Source of the DNA: Streptomyces diacarni
Lineage (GTDB): Bacteria > Actinomycetota > Actinomycetes > Streptomycetales > Streptomycetaceae
Assembly (NCBI RefSeq): GCF_003323715.1
Contig: NZ_QOIN01000026.1
Location: 143,807 to 207,806, forward strand
Direction: 5' to 3'
Length of the DNA: 64,000 bases
The notes under the pieces are model-generated. The model was not told the DNA's origin. It did no database searches and worked only from the letters and a program-made list of their open reading frames with translations. Positions 33,341 to 41,552 of this stretch are shown here, in pieces; the first letter of the stretch is position 1, and each line of letters opens with the position of its first letter. The position numbers and the translations under genes are program-made.

Positions 33341-35947
33341 ATGAGCAGTGAGCAGACCGGGGCGTCTCCCTCCCGGCCGGACGCCTCCCAGCCGCCCGGC
33401 CCCCGCACCCTGGCTGAGGACCTGCGGTCCCGGGACGACGCCGCGCTGTCGGCCCTCCTGCGGGCGCGCCCCGACCTCCTCTCCCCCGTCCCCGGCGACC
33501 TCACCCAGCTCGCCACCCGTGCCGGCACCCGCGCGTCGGTCGTACGGGCCCTGGAGCGGCTCGACCGGTTCGCTCTCCAGACGGCCGAGGCCCTGGCCGT
33601 CGCCCCGGAGGGACCCGCGGGAAGCCCCGGAGCAGGGCCCGCGGGCACCGCGACGACAGAGGAACTCCTCTCCGCGCTGCTCCCCGGCGACGAGGCGGCG
33701 GCGCGGCTGCCGCACGCGCTCGCCGAACTGCGGGCACGTGCCCTGGTGTGGGGGCCGCCCCGGCGGCCGCGGCTGGTGCGCACGGCACGGGAGCTGCTGA
33801 CGTCGCCCTCCCCGACCGGGCTGGGCCCCACGCTCGCCGAGGCGGTGGCGGCGGCGGGCTCAGCGAAGCCGTCGCCGTCCCGCCTCCAAGAGGCGCTGGC
33901 GCACGCCGGGCTGCCCGCGACGCACGATCCGGTGAGCGCGCTGAGCGCCCTCGCTGCGCTGTTCGGCGATCCCGAGCGGATGTCCGCGCTGCTGGCACGG
34001 GCACCGGAGGGGGCCGAATCCGTGCTGCGGAAGCTGGAGTGGGGGCCGCCGTACGGCGCCGTCGACCTGACGGCGCCACCGCCGCCGGTCTGCTGGCTGC
34101 TGGAGCGGGCGCTGCTGATCCCCACCGGCGCCGACCAGCCAGGCGGCACCGGGACCGCCGCCGGCAGCGTCGTCCTGCCGCGCGAGGTGGCGCTGCACCT
34201 GCGCGGGGGCCGGGCGCACCGGGAGCTGGAGCCGACGGCCCCGCCGGTCGCGGTCGCGCGCTCGCACGCGACAGGAACAGTCGACGGGACGGCGGCGGGC
34301 CAGGCGATGACGGCGCTGACGACCGTCGAGGAACTGCTGTCGTCGTGGGAGACCGAACCACCGCCGGTACTGCGCGCGGGCGGCCTCGGCGTGCGCGACC
34401 TCAAGCGGACCGCCGTCGCCCTCGACGTGCCCGAGCCGGCCGCCGCCTTCTGGATCGAACTCGCCTACGCGGCCGGCCTGGTCGCCTCCGACGGAGAGGT
34501 CGACGAGGCCTACGCCCCCACCCCCGCCTACGACGAGTGGCTCCGCGCCGCACCCGCCGAACGCTGGGCACGGCTGGTGACGGCCTGGTACCGGGCGACG
34601 CGGGTGGCGGGCCTGGTCGGCGAGCGCGACGCGCGGGACGCCCGCAAGCGCGCGCTCGCCCCGCTGGGCCCCGGCCTCGACCGCAGCCCGGCACCGGAGG
34701 TGCGGCACCGGGCCCTCGCCCTCCTCGCCGCACTCGACGCCGGCTCGGTACCCGACCGCGCGGCGCTGCGCGAGCGGCTGCGCTGGGAACGGCCGCTCCA
34801 GGGCGTACGGGCGGGCCGCGCCGCCGCCGACGGGTCCGACGAGGAGAGCGCAGGACCCGACCTGCCCACCCGCCTGATGGACTGGGCCCTCGACGAGGCC
34901 GAGTCGCTGGGCGTCACCGGCCGAGGCGCGCTCGCCTCCTTCGTGCGCCCCCTGGTGGAGGCCGCCGCCCGGGGGGAGGCCGCACCCGGCGAGCCGCCCG
35001 CCGAGGCCACCCTCACCGCGGTCGCCGACGCGCTGACCCCCCACCTTCCCGAACCACTGAGCGAGGTACTGCTCCAAGCCGACCTGACGGCCGTCGCCCC
35101 AGGCCCGCTGGAGCGCGAACTCGGCGCCTTCCTCGGCGTCCTGGCCGACGTCGAGTCCAAGGGCGGCGCCACCGTCTACCGCTTCACCCCAGACTCGGTA
35201 CGCCGCGCCCTCGACGCCGGCCGCACCGCCGCCGACCTGCACGCCTTCCTCGCCGCCCACTCCAGCACCCCGGTGCCGCAACCGTTGACGTACCTGATCG
35301 ACGACGTGGCCCGCAAGCACGGCCAGGTGCGGGTCGGCGCCGCCTCCTCCTACGTGCGCTGCGACGACGACACGCTGCTCGCCGAGATCCTCGCCGACCG
35401 CCGCGCGGCACCGCTGCGGCTGCGCCTGCTGGCCCCCACGGTGCTCGCCTCCCAGGCCCCGCCCGACCAGCTCCTCGCCCGACTGCGCGAGATGGGCCAC
35501 GCGCCCGCCGCCGAGTCGGCGGAGGGCGACGTCCTGCTGTCCCGCGCCGACGCGCGCCGCACACCGCCGCGCACGCCACCCGAGCCGGTCCCGGACGGCC
35601 CGCCCGCGCCGGACGCCACTCTGCTCGCCGCCGCCGTGCGCGCCATCCGCGCCGGCGACCACGCCGCCACCCTCCCCCACAAGCCCACCGCCCCCGCCGC
35701 CCCGCCACCCGGCGGCGGCCTCCCCCGCACCGTCATGGCCGAGACGCTGGCCATCATGCAGTCCGCGACCCTCACCGGCACCCCGGTGTGGATCGGCTAC
35801 GTCAACGCGGACGGCGCCGCCTCCCAGCGCGTCATCGCCCCCGTCAAGGTCGAGGGCGGCTTCGTGACGGCCTACGACCACACCGCCGACGAGGTCCGCA
35901 CCTACCCCCTGCACCGGATCACGGGGGTGGCGGAGGTGGAGGGCTGA
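33341..35947 (+). CDS. Helicase-associated (Helicase_C_3/XPB-linked) protein with WYL-like C-terminus
   Basis: The 868-aa protein lacks Walker motifs. Its N-terminus (RTLAEDLRSRDDAALSALLR, then DLLSPVPGDLTQLATRAG) and the stretch GGATVYRFTPDSVRRALDAG...TPVPQPLTYLIDDVARKHG are characteristic of the Helicase_C_3 family; the last 75 residues (TPVWIGYVNADGAASQRVIA, TYPLHRITGVAEV) resemble a WYL sensor. The family regularly lies next to XPB, as here, 355 bp upstream on the same strand, suggesting a partner role in DNA repair. ATG at 33341 directly behind a -10 box. Confidence 0.87.
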   Translation: MSSEQTGASPSRPDASQPPGPRTLAEDLRSRDDAALSALLRARPDLLSPVPGDLTQLATRAGTRASVVRALERLDRFALQTAEALAVAPEGPAGSPGAGPAGTATTEELLSALLPGDEAAARLPHALAELRARALVWGPPRRPRLVRTARELLTSPSPTGLGPTLAEAVAAAGSAKPSPSRLQEALAHAGLPATHDPVSALSALAALFGDPERMSALLARAPEGAESVLRKLEWGPPYGAVDLTAPPPPVCWLLERALLIPTGADQPGGTGTAAGSVVLPREVALHLRGGRAHRELEPTAPPVAVARSHATGTVDGTAAGQAMTALTTVEELLSSWETEPPPVLRAGGLGVRDLKRTAVALDVPEPAAAFWIELAYAAGLVASDGEVDEAYAPTPAYDEWLRAAPAERWARLVTAWYRATRVAGLVGERDARDARKRALAPLGPGLDRSPAPEVRHRALALLAALDAGSVPDRAALRERLRWERPLQGVRAGRAAADGSDEESAGPDLPTRLMDWALDEAESLGVTGRGALASFVRPLVEAAARGEAAPGEPPAEATLTAVADALTPHLPEPLSEVLLQADLTAVAPGPLERELGAFLGVLADVESKGGATVYRFTPDSVRRALDAGRTAADLHAFLAAHSSTPVPQPLTYLIDDVARKHGQVRVGAASSYVRCDDDTLLAEILADRRAAPLRLRLLAPTVLASQAPPDQLLARLREMGHAPAAESAEGDVLLSRADARRTPPRTPPEPVPDGPPAPDATLLAAAVRAIRAGDHAATLPHKPTAPAAPPPGGGLPRTVMAETLAIMQSATLTGTPVWIGYVNADGAASQRVIAPVKVEGGFVTAYDHTADEVRTYPLHRITGVAEVEG

Positions 35948-36111
35948 GCCGTGCGCACGCGACGGCTCCCACGTCCGCTACGGCGACCGGTGTCGTCCCC
36001 GTACGCGGCGGATGCGGCGGCAAGAACCTCGAAGGCCCCGTCCTCTCGTTCCCCGCCGCGGCGTTCGCGGAGTTCGTCACCGGCCTCAAGGCCGGACAGC
36101 TTCCCGCCTGA
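35944..36111 (+). pseudogene. DUF397 remnant
   Basis: In the frame ending at 36111 the sequence GVVPVRGGC is followed by EGPVLSFPAAAFAEFVTGLK and AGQLPA-stop, the C-terminal half of a DUF397 protein. The W-R-K-S-S-Y/SGG N-terminal half is missing, no start codon exists, and the usual D-S-K is replaced by GGCGGK. DUF397 proteins are normally partners of XRE regulators in streptomycetes; no XRE gene adjoins. It overlaps the last codon of the helicase-associated gene. A decayed gene fragment. Confidence 0.7.
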
Positions 36112-36177
36112 CCACGGAGGGCGCCGTCACTTCACCTGTGCGTGACCGCGGCAGTGCGGTTCCCTCGTCACTACGCT

Positions 36178-36200
36178 CCGAGGGGGCGACGCCCCCTCGG
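36178..36200 (+). terminator. Hairpin upstream of the XPB gene
   Basis: CCGAGGGGGCG and CGCCCCCTCGG pair over 11 bp around one base, followed by a second weaker pair GCGTGG/CCACGC (36210-36227). It closes the helicase-associated unit 230 bp after its stop and makes XPB an independent transcript. Confidence 0.6.
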
Positions 36201-36301
36201 CGGGGCGGCGTGGCGCACACCACGCCACGCACCCGCGCCGGTGCGGCACACTGGACGTTTGGTCCCTGTCGGGAACTCATCCGAACGTCGGAAGGTGACG
36301 C

Positions 36302-38014
36302 GTGAACGGCGGCCCCCTGATCGTCCAGTCGGACAAGACCCTCCTCCTCGAAGTCGATCACGAGCAGGCCGACGCCTGCCGGCGGGCCATCGCGCCGTTC
36401 GCGGAGCTGGAGCGGGCGCCGGAGCACATCCACACCTACCGGGTGACGCCGCTGGGCCTGTGGAACGCGCGGGCCGCCGGGCACGACGCGGAGCAGGTCG
36501 TGGACGCGCTGGTGGAGTACGCGCGGTATCCGGTGCCGCACGCGCTGCTCGTGGACATCGCCGAGACGATGGCCCGCTACGGGCGGCTCTCCCTCAACAA
36601 GCACCCCACGCACGGTCTTGTGCTGGTGACCAGCGACCGTCCCGTGCTGGAGGAGGTGCTGCGCTCGAAGAAGATCCAGCCCCTGGTGGGGGAGCGGGTC
36701 GATCCGGACACCGTGGTGGTGCACCCCTCCGAGCGCGGTCAGATCAAACAGGTGCTGCTGAAGCTGGGCTGGCCGGCGGAGGACCTGGCCGGGTACGTGG
36801 ACGGCGAGGCGCACCGGATCGACCTGGACGAGGGCTCGGGCCCCGAGGGCGGGGGCTGGTCGCTGCGGCCCTACCAGCAGCAGGCCGTCGAGGGGTTCTG
36901 GCACGGCGGCTCCGGCGTCGTCGTGCTGCCGTGCGGGGCAGGCAAGACGCTGGTCGGCGCCGGTGCGATGGCCAAGGCGCAGGCGACGACGCTGATCCTG
37001 GTCACCAACACCGTCTCGGCCCGCCAGTGGAAGTCCGAGCTGATGCGCCGCACCTCGCTGACCGAGGAGGAGATCGGCGAGTACAGCGGGACGAAGAAGG
37101 AGATCCGCCCCGTCACGATCGCCACCTACCAGGTGATCACCACGAAGCGGAAGGGCGTCTACCCGCACCTGGAACTGTTCGACTCCCGCGACTGGGGCCT
37201 GATCGTCTACGACGAGGTGCACCTGCTGCCCGCGCCGGTGTTCAAGTTCACCGCCGACCTCCAGGCGCGCCGCCGCCTCGGGCTGACCGCCACGCTGGTA
37301 CGGGAGGACGGGCGCGAGTCGGACGTGTTCTCCCTGATCGGCCCCAAGCGGTTCGACGCCCCGTGGAAGGAGATCGAGAACCAGGGCTACATCGCCCCCG
37401 CCGACTGCGTGGAGGTCCGCGTCTCGCTCACCGACTCCGAGCGGCTGGCCTACGCCACGGCCGAGCAGGAGGAGAAGTACCGCTTCTGCGCGACCACCGA
37501 CAGCAAGCGGAAGGTCACCGAGGCGCTGGTGCGGCGCCACGCGGGCGAGCAGACGCTGGTGATCGGCCAGTACATCGACCAGCTCGACGAACTGGGCGAG
37601 CACCTGGACGCGCCCGTCATCAAGGGCGACACCAGCAACGCGCAGCGCGAGAAGCTGTTCGACGCCTTCCGCACCGGCGAGCTGACCTGCCTGGTCGTCT
37701 CCAAGGTCGCCAACTTCTCCGTCGACCTGCCCGAGGCCACCGTCGCCATCCAGGTCTCCGGCACGTTCGGCTCCCGCCAGGAGGAGGCCCAGCGGCTGGG
37801 CCGCGTGCTGCGCCCCAAGGCGGACGGGCACGAGGCGCGCTTCTACTCCGTCGTCGCGCGCGACACCATCGACCAGGACTTCGCCGCGCACCGCCAGCGC
37901 TTCCTGGCCGAGCAAGGCTACGCCTACCGGATCGTGGACTCCGTCGACCTGCTGAGCGAGTCGCCGCAGCAGCAGGGCGGCACCGCCAGGAATCCCGACC
38001 CCGACGAGGTCTGA
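36302..38014 (+). CDS. XPB-type DNA repair helicase
   Basis: The 570-aa protein is a bacterial XPB: N-terminal damage-recognition domain (LIVQSDKTLLLEVDH, then LGLWNARAAG), Walker A LPCGAGKT (209-216), DEVH box at 304-307, the RED motif in LVREDGRE (334-336), the thumb region and helicase C domain (LVVSKVANFSVDLPEA, QEEAQRLGRVLRPK). A 3'-5' helicase presumably acting in DNA repair. GTG at 36302 with GGAAGG about 7 nt upstream; the C-terminus (SESPQQQGGTARNPDPDEV) is a short unconserved tail. It forms a pair with the Helicase_C_3 gene. Confidence 0.95.
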   Translation: MNGGPLIVQSDKTLLLEVDHEQADACRRAIAPFAELERAPEHIHTYRVTPLGLWNARAAGHDAEQVVDALVEYARYPVPHALLVDIAETMARYGRLSLNKHPTHGLVLVTSDRPVLEEVLRSKKIQPLVGERVDPDTVVVHPSERGQIKQVLLKLGWPAEDLAGYVDGEAHRIDLDEGSGPEGGGWSLRPYQQQAVEGFWHGGSGVVVLPCGAGKTLVGAGAMAKAQATTLILVTNTVSARQWKSELMRRTSLTEEEIGEYSGTKKEIRPVTIATYQVITTKRKGVYPHLELFDSRDWGLIVYDEVHLLPAPVFKFTADLQARRRLGLTATLVREDGRESDVFSLIGPKRFDAPWKEIENQGYIAPADCVEVRVSLTDSERLAYATAEQEEKYRFCATTDSKRKVTEALVRRHAGEQTLVIGQYIDQLDELGEHLDAPVIKGDTSNAQREKLFDAFRTGELTCLVVSKVANFSVDLPEATVAIQVSGTFGSRQEEAQRLGRVLRPKADGHEARFYSVVARDTIDQDFAAHRQRFLAEQGYAYRIVDSVDLLSESPQQQGGTARNPDPDEV

Positions 38015-38062
38015 TCCCCCTGCCCCGGGGGCACGGGCGGACCGCGGCCGCCCCGTGCCGCC

Positions 38063-38095
38063 CGTCCCCGGAGGGCTACCGTCCCTCCGGGGACG
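38063..38095. terminator. 13-bp bidirectional hairpin holding a stop codon in its loop
   Basis: CGTCCCCGGAGGG (38063-38075) and CCCTCCGGGGACG (38083-38095) are perfectly complementary. The 7-nt loop begins with CTA, the TAG stop of the AMP-binding gene on the minus strand, so the last codons of that gene form the right arm. XPB ends 49 bp before it. Confidence 0.75.
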
Positions 38096-39422
38096 CCTCT
38101 TTCGGGGGTTGCATGGCGACCCGGCCGTCCGGGCTGATCGTCGCCGTCTCCCCGGTGCGCAGCCAGCCCTCGTGCAGCGGCGTCGGATGCCCGGTGTCCT
38201 CGACTGTGTCCTCGACGTACGAAGCGGTGATCCACGGGCCGCGGAGCTGCAGCTCGCCCTGGGACTCGCCGTCCCAGGGCAGCGGCGCCAGGTCGGGGCC
38301 CAGGACGCCGTACTCGACGGAGGCGGGGAAGCGGTAGCGGCCCGCCTCGTCGGCACCGCCGCCCTCGGCCCGCGCCACGCACGCCGGGGACAGCGTCTCG
38401 GGCGCGCCCCAGGCCGCCGCGGTGCTGATGCCGTGCCGCCAGCCCAGCTCCTGGGCCAGCAGCGGCCCGCCGGGGTCCTCTCCCGGGCCGCCCACGACGA
38501 CGGCCTCCCGCAGCGAGGAGAGGTCGCGGGGGCGCGTCGCGAGCTCCTCCAGCAGACCGTCCCAGGTGGCGGGGTCGGCGACGGCCAGCGTGGGCCGCTC
38601 CCGCTCGGACATCTCCGCCAGCGGCGCGGGCTGGTCGTAGATGCCGGGCAGCAGCAGTGAGGCGCCGCCCGCGAAGGCCGCGTAGGGCAGGCCCCAGGCG
38701 AGCATGCGCGACATGGGCACGACGGGCAGGACGAGGTCGCTCACCCCGATGCCGTACGCCTGCGGGGTCTGCGCCTGGAGGGCGTGCAGGTAGAGCGCGC
38801 GGTGGCTGTAGGCGACGCCGCGGGGGGCGGCGTGAGCCGAGGTGGTGTGGCACAGGACCGCGGCGTCGCGTTCGTCGATCTCGGGCCAGTCGTAGCGCTT
38901 GCGGCGGTCGTCGATCAGCAGCTCGTAGTCGTGGACCTCGGCGCTGTAGGCGGTGCCGGGGACGACGGCGGCGCTCTCGCTGCCGCCCGCGACGATCACG
39001 TGCCGCAGATGCGTGAGGCGGGGCAGCACGGAGGCGAGCGGGGCGAGCCCCGCCGGATCGGTGAGCAGCACCCGCGCCCCGCCGAGCCGGGCCGCCGCCA
39101 CCAGCTGGTCGGCCGGCAGCCACGGGTCGAGGGTGTGGAGGACCGCGCCCATGGAGGGCACCGCGAGGTAGGCCTCCATGTGGTCGGCCGTGTTGGCCAT
39201 GAGGGTGGCCACCGGGTCGCCGGGCTCGACGCCGAACTCGTCGTGCAGCGCCCCGGCGAGCTGTATGGCGCGGACACCCGCCTCCAGGAACGTACGGCGG
39301 TCCGGTTCAGCTCCGCCCGCCGTCCCCGCCCACGTCGTGATCCGGGACGTCCCGTGCGCGAGCGCCCCGTGCACCAGGAGCCGGGTCACGGTCAGCGGAA
39401 TGTCCTGCATCGTGCTTCGCAC
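38076..39422 (-). CDS. Degenerate AMP-binding (acyl-CoA synthetase-like) protein
   Basis: The 448-aa protein is a long-chain acyl-CoA synthetase relative: TMQDIPLTVTRLLVHGALAH, PGDPVATLMANTADHMEAYL, VAYSHRALYLHALQA, VPMSRMLAWGLPYAAFAGGA. The usual P-loop (SGTTGxPKG) reads TTSAHAAPRGV, lacking the Gly pair and Lys, and the protein ends soon after GWLRTGETATISPDGRV, so the C-terminal domain with the catalytic Lys is absent. It probably cannot adenylate. GTG at 39422 with AGGAGG 5 nt upstream. It overlaps the GT87 gene by 116 bp. Confidence 0.82.
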   Translation of the reverse strand: MRSTMQDIPLTVTRLLVHGALAHGTSRITTWAGTAGGAEPDRRTFLEAGVRAIQLAGALHDEFGVEPGDPVATLMANTADHMEAYLAVPSMGAVLHTLDPWLPADQLVAAARLGGARVLLTDPAGLAPLASVLPRLTHLRHVIVAGGSESAAVVPGTAYSAEVHDYELLIDDRRKRYDWPEIDERDAAVLCHTTSAHAAPRGVAYSHRALYLHALQAQTPQAYGIGVSDLVLPVVPMSRMLAWGLPYAAFAGGASLLLPGIYDQPAPLAEMSERERPTLAVADPATWDGLLEELATRPRDLSSLREAVVVGGPGEDPGGPLLAQELGWRHGISTAAAWGAPETLSPACVARAEGGGADEAGRYRFPASVEYGVLGPDLAPLPWDGESQGELQLRGPWITASYVEDTVEDTGHPTPLHEGWLRTGETATISPDGRVAMQPPKEASPEGR

Positions 39423-40986
39423 ACCGGCCTCCTCGGGCCTCTTCGCACTCTGGTCGTCGGCCGCCCTTCCGCCCGTCGGCGGCGGGAGGGGCCGTCCGGT
39501 CGTCCTTCGCGTGCCCGTCCCCGTCGATTCTTGCCGGGGGAACGCGCGGTGTCAGCGCCGCCGGGCGGTGCTCCGCCGACACGTACCCGGCCGCCACGCC
39601 CAGCAGCGCCAGCGCCAGCAGCGGGTACGGCGAGGCGAGCGGCTGCTGCCACCAGTCGAGCCGCAGGTCCAGGTCGCCTTCCTTGGGGACGAGCCACAGG
39701 GTGCGGGCCGTGAAGACGACGGCCACGCACCCGAGGGCCACCCGCGGCCACGGGACGCCGCGTCCGGCGGGGCCACCGGGGCCGGCAGGGCCACCCCGTC
39801 CGGCAGGGCCGCCCCGTCCGACGGGGTTGGTGGTGCCGCTTCGCGTGGTGGCCAGCGCCGCCAGCAGCGGCACGCACCACACCCAGTGGTGGGACCAGCT
39901 GATGGGCGAGACGAGCAGCGCGACCAGCGCGGTCACCACGATCCCCCACAACTCCCCCCGCTCCCCGGCCGCACCGGACCGGCTGGACCCCGGCGGCCTG
40001 CCGGGCTCCGGCGGCTCGCCGCCGGCTCCCGTTCCGGGCCGCACGGTCACCCGTCGCGCCAGCCACATGCCTCCGACGGCCAGCACCAGCGTGGGCGCCA
40101 GCCACAGTCCTCCCGGCTCGGTTTCGTGCAGCAGGCGGGCGGCCAGCCCCTGGAGGGACTGGTTGTCGACGATCCACGCCTTCCCGACCCGCGCCGTCTC
40201 GAACATCCTGCGCGTCCAGAACTCCACGCTCGCGCCCGGCAGCGCGCACGCTCCCACGGCGGCGCTCGCCGCGAATCCGGCGGCGGCCCAGCACGCCGCC
40301 CTGAGCCGGCCGGTCAGCAGCAGGTGGACGGCGAAGAGCGCGGGCGTCAGTTTGACGCCCGCGGCGAGGCCGAGGGCGAACCCCTTGGCGCGTGCCCCGT
40401 CGGGCCGCCCCATGTCCCACAGCGCGAGGCAGGCCAGCAGCAGGTTGATCTGTCCGAAGGCCACCGTCTGGAAGACGGGTTCGAGCCACAGCGCGGCTGC
40501 GGTGAGGCAGACGACGGCGGGCAGCGGCGCGGCCACGGACACCGCCCCGGCCACGGTCCCGGACGCCGCCCCGGACGCCGTCCCGGACGAGCCCGAGGCC
40601 CCGTCCGGCCGGGCGGCGCGGAGGGAGAGGGTGATCAGCCAGGCGAGCAGTGCCACGTTGCCCGCGACGAACGCGCCCTTCGCGACGGTCAGCGGGACGA
40701 GCGCCACCGGGACGAACAGCAGTGCGGCGAAGGGCGGGTAGGTCGCGGGCAGATCCCACTCGGTGACGGTGAAGCCGTACAGGTCGGTGCCGTGCCAGAC
40801 GGCGGCGCCCTCCGCCCGGTAGACGCGGATGTCGTCCATGGGCAGGCCCTGGACCGCGGCGAGCGCGGCGAACACGCCGAGCGAGGCGGCCAGCAGGAGG
40901 AGCGCGGTGGTCAGGGACGGGTACGGCAGTCGCGAGGGGCGGGGACGAAGACGGGTACGGGGTCTCACGGCGCCGCTGCCAGTCAC
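39307..40986 (-). CDS. GT87 family (alpha-1,2-mannosyltransferase-like) membrane protein
   Basis: The 559-aa protein is a polytopic GT-C enzyme of family GT87/DUF2029, polyprenyl-phosphomannose-dependent mannosyltransferases of lipoglycans. Seen: GLPMDDIRVYRAEGAAVWHG with the acidic pair after TM1, LPATYPPFAALLFVPVAL, FGQINLLLACLALWDM, ALGLAAGVKLTPALFAVHLL, and VSPISWSHHWVWCVPLLAAL. Ten or more helices. A Gly/Pro/Arg repeat (GRGGPAGRGGPAGPGGPAGR) and a charged C-terminal tail follow. GTG at 40986 with GAGGAG 9 nt upstream. The tail overlaps the AMP-binding gene by 116 bp in another frame. Confidence 0.85.
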   Translation of the reverse strand: MTGSGAVRPRTRLRPRPSRLPYPSLTTALLLLAASLGVFAALAAVQGLPMDDIRVYRAEGAAVWHGTDLYGFTVTEWDLPATYPPFAALLFVPVALVPLTVAKGAFVAGNVALLAWLITLSLRAARPDGASGSSGTASGAASGTVAGAVSVAAPLPAVVCLTAAALWLEPVFQTVAFGQINLLLACLALWDMGRPDGARAKGFALGLAAGVKLTPALFAVHLLLTGRLRAACWAAAGFAASAAVGACALPGASVEFWTRRMFETARVGKAWIVDNQSLQGLAARLLHETEPGGLWLAPTLVLAVGGMWLARRVTVRPGTGAGGEPPEPGRPPGSSRSGAAGERGELWGIVVTALVALLVSPISWSHHWVWCVPLLAALATTRSGTTNPVGRGGPAGRGGPAGPGGPAGRGVPWPRVALGCVAVVFTARTLWLVPKEGDLDLRLDWWQQPLASPYPLLALALLGVAAGYVSAEHRPAALTPRVPPARIDGDGHAKDDRTAPPAADGRKGGRRPECEEARGGRCAKHDAGHSADRDPAPGARGARARDVPDHDVGGDGGRS

Positions 40987-41048
40987 CCGTGCCGACTCCT
41001 CGTCGCTCGTGCGTGCTCGTGCCCGGCAGCCGGCCCGTGGGCCCGACC

Positions 41049-41117
41049 GGATCACCGTCTGGCACGGATCACCCGCCCCGCACGGATCACCCGTTCCCCG
41101 CGGTCACCCGTCCGCAC
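41049..41117. repeat. Four GGATCACC-type direct repeats, 17-18 bp apart
   Basis: Units begin at 41049, 41066, 41084 and 41102: GGATCACCG, GGATCACCCG, GGATCACCCG and GGTCACCCG, each followed by a CCGCAC-like end. Period 17-18 bp. They stand 63-131 bp upstream of the GT87 start and about 440 bp before HelD. Confidence 0.65.
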
Positions 41118-41317
41118 GGAACGCCGCCCGCACGAGAAACCGTCCGTGCGGCGTGGGGCGTGCGGCGACGGGATCCGGTGCCGTCGGTTGCCGCCGGGCC
41201 GACCCTAATCGAGTCCCCGGCGGGAGACGGAAGCGGCACCGTGCGGGCAGCGCCCGCGCGCCCTCCCCCGCGCCCTCTCCACGCCGTCTCCGCCCCGCAC
41301 CCCCGGGGCGAAAAGCG

Positions 41318-41347
41318 TTCGCCGTACCCGTTCGGCGTGGCTACAAT
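41318..41347 (+). promoter_or_regulatory. Probable HelD promoter
   Basis: TACAAT at 41342-41347, a near-ideal -10 box, with TTCGCC at 41318-41323, spacer 18 bp. Start of transcription near 41354 would leave a leader of about 200 nt, long for this window. Confidence 0.5.
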
Positions 41348-41552
41348 CGCGCACTTGCCCCCTCGCGCCGGTTCTCGGCTCTGAGGCGCCCGCCGCACGG
41401 AAACCGGCCGGGCTCGACCACAGACCTGTACGTCCGCACGATGTGACGCCGTACGGCCGCGCGCCCGCACACCGGTAAGCAGCACGGCTGCGACTCCGAC
41501 CGCGACTGCGGCCTGTCCGCACGCGTGCCCGTGTCCGCCCGGAGGCAACCCG

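Larger units (their letters stand above)
40987..41552. other. 566-bp divergent intergenic region (GT87 / HelD)
   Basis: No convincing gene; frames crossing it are long only because of GC content. It holds a four-unit direct-repeat array near the GT87 side (41049-41117), the promoter-like TTCGCC-N18-TACAAT (41318-41347) and about 200 bp of untranslated leader for HelD. Confidence 0.6.

Noticed and set aside
40987..41552. Rifamycin-associated element before HelD
   Set aside because: The expected GGGGCTTGC...GCAAG-type inverted repeat is not in this region.
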